From positions 1-64,000 of the forward strand of contig NZ_JAGGOS010000042.1 in assembly GCF_018614205.1 (NCBI RefSeq): 64,000 nt of DNA, given 5' to 3'. Every line of letters begins with the position of its first letter. The stretch's first letter is position 1. Of the stretch, positions 59,823 to 64,000 are shown in pieces. The position numbers and the translations under genes are program-made. Below the pieces are notes generated by a model. The model saw nothing but the letters and a program-made list of their open reading frames with translations. It was not told where the DNA came from and made no database searches. This DNA is from Streptomyces sp. ISL-36 (lineage in GTDB: Bacteria; Actinomycetota; Actinomycetes; Streptomycetales; Streptomycetaceae).

Positions 59823-61058
59823 TCAGATCGGCAGAGTGACACGCATCACGAGACCGCCGCCTTCGCGGGGCTCCGCGATGATACGGCCACCGTGGGCCCG
59901 CGCGACGGAGCGGGCGATCGACAGGCCGAGACCCACGCCCTTGTCGCTGCCGGTCCGCTCCTGCCGCAGCCGTCTGAACGGCTCGAAGAGGTTGTCGATC
60001 TCGTACGCGGGGACCACGGGGCCCGTGTTCGAGACCACCAGGACCGCCTGGCCGTGCTGGGTCTCGGTGGTGACCTCCACCCAGCCGTCCTCCGGGAGGT
60101 TGTACCGGACGGCGTTCTGGACCAGGTTCAGGGCGATCCGCTCCAGGAGGACGCCATTGCCCTGGACGACGGCCGACGCCCGTTCGCCACGGATCTCCAC
60201 GCCCTTGGCCTCGGCCTCCCCGTGCAGCTGGTCGATGGCCTGGGAGGCGACCTCGGCGAGGTCGACGGGCTTGCGCTCGACGATCTGGTTGTCGCTGCGG
60301 GCGAGCAGCAGCAGGCCCTCCACGAGCTGCTCGCTGCGCTCGTTGGTGGCGAGCAGTGTCTTGCCGAGCTGCTGCAGCTCCACGGGCGCCCCGGGGTCCG
60401 AGAGGTGGACCTCCAGGAGGGTGCGGTTGATCGCCAGCGGGGTGCGCAGCTCGTGCGAGGCGTTCGCGACGAACCGCTGCTGGGCGGTGAAGGCCCGCTC
60501 CAGCCGGTCCAGCATCTCGTCGAAGGTGTCGGCGAGCTCCTTCAGCTCGTCGTCGGGACCGTCCAGCTCGATCCGCCGGGCGAGGTCGGATCCGGCCACC
60601 TGGCGGGCGGTCCGGGTGATCCTGCCCAGCGGTGACAGGACGCGGCCCGCCATGGCGTAACCGAAGGCGAACGCGATGATGCTCAGGCCCAGCAGGGCGA
60701 AGAGGGAACGCCGCAGGAGGTCGTCCAGAGCCAGGTCGCCCTGGTGCTGCAGACAGGCGGAGACGGCGTCGTTGAGCTGTTCTCCGGTGCCCTGGACGGG
60801 CAGCTGGCACCAGGAGGTGGTCGGCTGCACCTTGCCCTCGACGACCTTGAAGGGCAGCTCGGAGGCGCTCTCGCCCAGCGCCTGCGCGGTGAAGAGGTAG
60901 ATGATCGACAGCAGCAGGATGCCGGCGATCAGGAACATCCCGCCGTACAGGAGCGTGAGCCGTATCCGGATGGTCGGACGCAGCAGCGGTCGGACCGGGT
61001 CCCTGGGGTCCCAGGTGGGCTTCGGGGGCGCCTGAGGAGGCGCCGGAGTCGCGGCCAC
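59823..61058 (-). CDS. cutS: Sensor histidine kinase CutS
   Basis: The 411-residue kinase has two membrane helices (about 33-58 and 114-138) flanking a short extracytoplasmic sensor with two Cys (SWCQLPVQG and VSACLQHQ), a HAMP region (RVLSPLGRITRTARQV), H-box FVANASHELRTPLAINRTLL and an HATPase with NLVQNAVRYNLP and GVGLGLSIARSVARAHGG. CutRS is a Streptomyces two-component system first linked to copper phenotypes; the paired sensor Cys suggest thiol-redox sensing of secretion or envelope stress. It is six bases downstream of cutR. Confidence 0.95.
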   Translation of the reverse strand: MAATPAPPQAPPKPTWDPRDPVRPLLRPTIRIRLTLLYGGMFLIAGILLLSIIYLFTAQALGESASELPFKVVEGKVQPTTSWCQLPVQGTGEQLNDAVSACLQHQGDLALDDLLRRSLFALLGLSIIAFAFGYAMAGRVLSPLGRITRTARQVAGSDLARRIELDGPDDELKELADTFDEMLDRLERAFTAQQRFVANASHELRTPLAINRTLLEVHLSDPGAPVELQQLGKTLLATNERSEQLVEGLLLLARSDNQIVERKPVDLAEVASQAIDQLHGEAEAKGVEIRGERASAVVQGNGVLLERIALNLVQNAVRYNLPEDGWVEVTTETQHGQAVLVVSNTGPVVPAYEIDNLFEPFRRLRQERTGSDKGVGLGLSIARSVARAHGGRIIAEPREGGGLVMRVTLPI

Positions 61059-61064
61059 CGGCGG

Positions 61065-61718
61065 TCAGATCCGGTAGCCGGAGCCGGGGACGGTGACGAT
61101 GACGGGCGGCTCGCCCAGCTTGCGGCGCAGGGTCATCACCGTGACCCGTACGACGTTGGTGAAGGGGTCGGTGTTCTCGTCCCAGGCCTTCTCCAGGAGC
61201 TGCTCGGCCGAGACGACCGCACCCTCGCTGCGCATCAGCACCTCCAGGACCGCGAACTCCTTCGGCGCGAGCTGGACCTCCTTGCCGTCGCGGAAGACCT
61301 CGCGGCGGTTGGGGTCGAGCTTGATGCCGGCGCGCTCCAGGACGGGCGGCAGCGGCACGGTGGTGCGCCGGCCGAGGGCGCGGACCCGTGCGGTGAGCTC
61401 GGTGAAGGCGAAGGGCTTGGGGAGGTAGTCGTCGGCTCCGAGCTCCAGGCCCTCGACGCGGTCGCTGACGTCGCCGGAGGCGGTGAGCATCAGGACGCGG
61501 GTGGGCATGCCCAGCTCGACGATCTTGCGGCAGACGTCGTCGCCGTGGACCAGGGGAAGGTCCCGGTCGAGGACGACCACGTCGTAGTCGTTCACCCCGA
61601 CGCGTTCCAGGGCGGCGGCGCCGTCGTACACGACGTCGACGGCCATGGCCTCCCGGCGCAGTCCGGTGGCCACCGCATCGGCGAGCAGCTGCTCGTCCTC
61701 GACGACGAGTACGCGCAC
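61065..61718 (-). CDS. cutR: Response regulator CutR
   Basis: From GTG 61718 (GGAAGG upstream) the product is 217 residues. The receiver has VLVVEDEQLLADAVATGLRR, phospho-Asp region YDVVVLDRDLPLVHGD and LGADDYLPKPFAFTELTARV. The OmpR-type winged helix has APKEFAVLEVLMRSEGAVVS and NVVRVTVMTLRRKLGEPPVI. It forms an operon with cutS. The upstream in-frame extension is rejected for lack of a start signal. Confidence 0.96.
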   Translation of the reverse strand: MRVLVVEDEQLLADAVATGLRREAMAVDVVYDGAAALERVGVNDYDVVVLDRDLPLVHGDDVCRKIVELGMPTRVLMLTASGDVSDRVEGLELGADDYLPKPFAFTELTARVRALGRRTTVPLPPVLERAGIKLDPNRREVFRDGKEVQLAPKEFAVLEVLMRSEGAVVSAEQLLEKAWDENTDPFTNVVRVTVMTLRRKLGEPPVIVTVPGSGYRI

Positions 61719-62133
61719 GTCGTAATTCCTTCCTGCGAGCCCTTGTCCTCGGCCGTTGTGGGCGTGGACAGGGCGGTTCATGAGCATGGACTGTGCGTGT
61801 CCATCCTGCCCCGGACGCGCGTAAACCGGCTGTAAGACGGCTTCCGGCGGGAGGCCGGGAGGAGACGAGGGGCAGGTCCGGGCGGACGCCGGGACGGCGG
61901 GGGCGCCCGGGGCGCACCGGGGAGGGCCGTCGGGGGCGCGAGAAGAATTCACCTGATTCACGGGCTAGTTGAGGTTTCTGTGAGGAACGCCCAGGGGAGG
62001 ACGTCTGCACACCCCGCGATCACGCTCTGTTCGTGCACGCCGCGAGCCGCTCTGTCCCCCAGAGGTTGCAGTGTGTGATCCACCCACCCTCGGCACACCC
62101 CCGTGCCACCGACCCATGACGAGGGGGCGCACG
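61719..62133. other. Divergent intergenic region between cutR and a small gene
   Basis: About 415 bases with no gene. It should contain the promoters of cutRS (minus) and of the 57-residue gene (plus). No clear palindrome was recognised. Confidence 0.45.
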
Positions 62134-62307
62134 ATGGACGCTTTCACCGCAGGACTGCTGCAGCGCATTAGGACTGCGCAGACCGACCTCACACGGGCTC
62201 GCGAGACGGGCGACGACTTCCTCGCGGACGTCGAGCAGGCCGAGCTCGACGACCTGCACCGCCTGGCCGCCGAGCACGGCGTGGAGGTCGGCGCCGCCAG
62301 CGCCTGA
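62134..62307 (+). CDS. Conserved small acidic protein (57 residues)
   Basis: ATG 62134 has GAGGGGG upstream. The product is a short helical acidic protein: MDAFTAGLLQRIRTAQTDLT, RARETGDDFLADVEQAELDD, LHRLAAEHGVEVG. The helix-turn-helix outline and length match a small protein conserved beside cutRS in Streptomyces. The function is unknown. A strong terminator follows immediately. Confidence 0.8.
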   Translation: MDAFTAGLLQRIRTAQTDLTRARETGDDFLADVEQAELDDLHRLAAEHGVEVGAASA

Positions 62308-62312
62308 CCCCT

Positions 62313-62359
62313 GGACGCGAAGGGCCCCGGTGCCGACGGCATCGGGGCCCTTCGCGTCC
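62313..62359. terminator. Bidirectional hairpin terminator
   Basis: A perfect 17-bp stem (62313-62329 with 62343-62359) has a 13-nt loop. It lies between the convergent 57-residue gene (ends 62307) and the inositol-monophosphatase-family gene (ends 62369), serving both. Confidence 0.9.
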
Positions 62360-62368
62360 GAGCTCCCG

Positions 62369-63283
62369 CTAGTCGTGCCAGGCGCCGAGCTCCTCCAGGA
62401 GCTCCTGGAGCGGCTCGAAGACGCCCCGGGGGGCCGCGAGTGTCAGCTCGCCCGACGCGGGCTCACCGGGCCGTCCACCGGTCAGCGCGCCTGCTTCGCG
62501 GGCGATCAGGTCCCCCGCCGCGAGGTCCCACGGCATGAGGCCGCGTTCGTAGTAGCCGTCGAGGCGGCCGGCGGCGACGTCGCAGAGGTCGATGGCGGCG
62601 GAGCCGCCGCGGCGGATGTCGCGCAGCCGCGGGACGAGGTGACGGGCGACCTCGGCCTGGTGGGCGCGGCGGGTCTGGACGTAGGCGAACCCGGTGGAGA
62701 TCAGGGCCTGGTCCAGCGGGGCCGGCGGACGGCAGGCGAGGCGGCGCTCGCCGAGGTGGGCGCCACCGCCGAGGACCGCGCGGTACGTCTCGCGGCGCAT
62801 GGGGGCCTCGACCACGCCCACGACGGTCTCGCCGTCCAGTTCGGCGGCGATGGAGACGGCCCAGGTCGGCAGCCCGTAGAGGTAGTTCACGGTGCCGTCG
62901 AGCGGGTCGATCACCCAGCGGACGCCGCTGGAGCCGGGGCTGGATGCGCCCTCCTCGCCGAGGAAGCCGTCGTCGGGGCGGTGCTCGGCGAGGAAGCCGG
63001 TGATCAGCTTCTCGGCGGCGATGTCCATCTCGGTGACCACGTCGATGGGGCTGGACTTGGTCCTGGCCACCCCCAGGTCGTCCGGCCGCCCGTCGCGCAG
63101 CAGGGCGCCGGCCCTGCGGGCGGCCTCCAGGGCGAGGCCGAGCAGTTCGGCCCGCAGAGGGTCGGTCGGCGCGGGGTCGGACGGCGCGGAGTCGGTCGGC
63201 GCGGAGTCGGTCGGCGCGGGGTCGGACGGCGCGGAGTCGGTCGGCGGGAGGTCGGTCGGCCGGGGGTTCACGGGCTCGGTCAC
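62369..63283 (-). CDS. Inositol-monophosphatase-family phosphatase
   Basis: The 304-residue protein has the IMPase metal sites: GFLGEEGASS (Glu pair), WVIDPLDGTVNYLYGLPTWA (the DPxDGT motif) and MPWDLAAGDLIAREAGALTG (the last Asp). It should hydrolyse inositol phosphate or a related sugar/nucleotide phosphate. The N-terminal ~40 residues are a Pro/Asp/Ser repeat (TDSAPSDPAPTDSAPTDSAP) encoded by 15-bp tandem repeats. It begins nine bases after the ferrochelatase stop, so the two are co-transcribed. Confidence 0.92.
   Translation of the reverse strand: MTEPVNPRPTDLPPTDSAPSDPAPTDSAPTDSAPSDPAPTDPLRAELLGLALEAARRAGALLRDGRPDDLGVARTKSSPIDVVTEMDIAAEKLITGFLAEHRPDDGFLGEEGASSPGSSGVRWVIDPLDGTVNYLYGLPTWAVSIAAELDGETVVGVVEAPMRRETYRAVLGGGAHLGERRLACRPPAPLDQALISTGFAYVQTRRAHQAEVARHLVPRLRDIRRGGSAAIDLCDVAAGRLDGYYERGLMPWDLAAGDLIAREAGALTGGRPGEPASGELTLAAPRGVFEPLQELLEELGAWHD
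63168..63257. repeat. Six tandem 15-bp repeats inside the phosphatase gene
   Basis: Six units of the type GGCGCGGAGTCGGTC (63168-63257) encode alternating PTDSA/PSDPA pentapeptides at the N-terminus of the phosphatase. The unit is a multiple of three, so copy-number change would keep the frame and alter only the length of a flexible tail. Confidence 0.85.
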
Positions 63284-63292
63284 GGGCGCTCC

Positions 63293-64000
63293 TTACGCGT
63301 ACGGGCTGTCGGCACCGGCCGCCGCCGGCCGTTCCGCCCTGGCCGGGCAGCAGCCGATCGGGCAGAGGTCGTGGGAGGCCCCCAGGGCGCCCAGGGCGCA
63401 CCGCTCGGCCCTGACCCCGCGCTCGCGTGCCGCGCGCTCCAGGACGAGGTCGCGCACCGCCGCCGCGAACCGGGGGTCGGCTCCGACGGTCGCCGAGCGC
63501 CGTACCGGAAGTCCCAGCTCGGCCGCCTTCGCGGTGGCTTCGGTGTCGAGGTCGTAGAGGACCTCCATGTGGTCGGAGACGAAGCCGATCGGGACCATGA
63601 CGGCGGCCGGGGCCCCGGCTCCGTGCAGCTCCTCCAGGTGCTCGCAGATGTCCGGTTCCAGCCAGGGGATGTGGGGGGCGCCGCTGCGGGACTGGTAGAC
63701 GAGCTTCCAGGGATGGTCGACGCCGGTCTCCTCGCGGACCGCGTCGACGATCAGCCGGGCCACGTCCAGGTGCTGATTCACATAGGCACCGCCCTCGCCG
63801 TGCTCGCCCACCGGGCCGGAGGTGTCGGCCGCGGAGTCGGGGATGGAGTGGGTGGTGAAGGCCAGGTGCGCGCCGTCCCGGACGGACTCGTCGAGCTCGG
63901 CCAGCGAGGCGAGGACGCCGTCGACCATGGGACGGACGAAGCCGGGGTGGTTGAAGTAGTGCCGGAGCTTGTCGACCCGGGGCAGCGGCAGCCCTTCCGC
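63293..64000 (-). CDS. hemH: Ferrochelatase (CpfC/HemH type), C-terminal part
   Basis: The gene runs off the right edge; 235 residues are visible. Motifs: [14 protein letters not shown] (catalytic His), [40 protein letters not shown] (second site with His and Glu). A Cys cluster near the end ([10 protein letters not shown]) suits the [2Fe-2S] ferrochelatases of actinobacteria, which insert iron into coproporphyrin III in the coproporphyrin-dependent heme route. It is upstream of and probably co-transcribed with the phosphatase gene. Confidence 0.93.
   Translation of the reverse strand, partial: AEGLPLPRVDKLRHYFNHPGFVRPMVDGVLASLAELDESVRDGAHLAFTTHSIPDSAADTSGPVGEHGEGGAYVNQHLDVARLIVDAVREETGVDHPWKLVYQSRSGAPHIPWLEPDICEHLEELHGAGAPAAVMVPIGFVSDHMEVLYDLDTEATAKAAELGLPVRRSATVGADPRFAAAVRDLVLERAARERGVRAERCALGALGASHDLCPIGCCPARAERPAAAGADSPYA

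Overview
The base composition (very high GC with strong third-position bias), frequent GTG starts and the gene families present (CutRS, DUF3710-dut, DUF4193, KdpDE, His-rich DUF6153-like proteins, the MerR/cold-shock/TerB set) identify this as chromosomal DNA of a Streptomyces or very close relative. No rRNA, intact tRNA, CRISPR array or intact transposase was found.

Layout. (1) About 44.87-64 kb, nearly all on the minus strand, is conserved core: a TRAM-domain RNA methyltransferase, an APC permease, two TrkA-type K+ proteins, DUF3159, an OB-fold protein, KdpE/KdpD, an ABC ATPase, DUF3710, dUTPase, a PaaI-type thioesterase, DUF3093, DUF4193, CutS/CutR, an inositol-monophosphatase-family protein and a ferrochelatase that runs off the right edge. 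(2) About 2.1-44.87 kb is accessory DNA stacked against the 3' end of the methyltransferase gene. The last ~20 codons of that gene recur in the same orientation at about 2.25, 25.57 and 36.73 kb. Each copy lies behind an array of GCGTCA-type repeats and an ATATCGCCCGTAAC-like stretch. Copies B, C and the real gene end keep an almost fixed distance (48-49 nt) from array to stop codon. I read these as attachment sites of successive integrations, dividing the region into segments A-B, B-C and C-D. No integrase is visible.

Segment A-B (2.3-25.6 kb) carries copper-handling genes: a DUF305 lipoprotein, a DUF4396 membrane protein behind a CsoR-type operator, a Cys-rich Csp, His-rich membrane proteins and a tyrosinase; a cupredoxin lipoprotein lies just outside at 1.4 kb. 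Next comes a heavily decayed stretch (IS630, hemolysin III, HATPase, CBS and VapBC remnants beside intact cspA, MerR and TerB genes), and then a complete four-gene Wadjet type II anti-plasmid system. Segment B-C (25.6-36.7 kb) has a secreted lysyl oxidase, an NCS1 permease with a divergent PucR regulator, a two-gene operon whose products share a near-identical Asn/Gly-rich amyloid-like motif (C-terminal in one, N-terminal in the other), a tRNA-Pro 3' fragment and a Tox-REase-5 toxin/immunity pair. Segment C-D (36.8-44.9 kb) has glucarate dehydratase with a GntP transporter, a head-to-head junction of two truncated genes (LysR and NmrA-like), and a QueG/reductive-dehalogenase-like iron-sulfur protein, frameshifted before its SCP2-like end, beside a phthalate-dioxygenase-reductase-type flavoprotein.

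The strongest leads are the serial integration site with its conserved repeat array, the membrane-protein/small-protein pair sharing an amyloid-like motif, and the iron-sulfur/flavoprotein pair. Many accessory genes are broken by single stops or frameshifts, so this is an ageing island cluster in which Wadjet, the copper genes and a few operons remain intact. Motif and family calls come from reading the translations; no searches were run.
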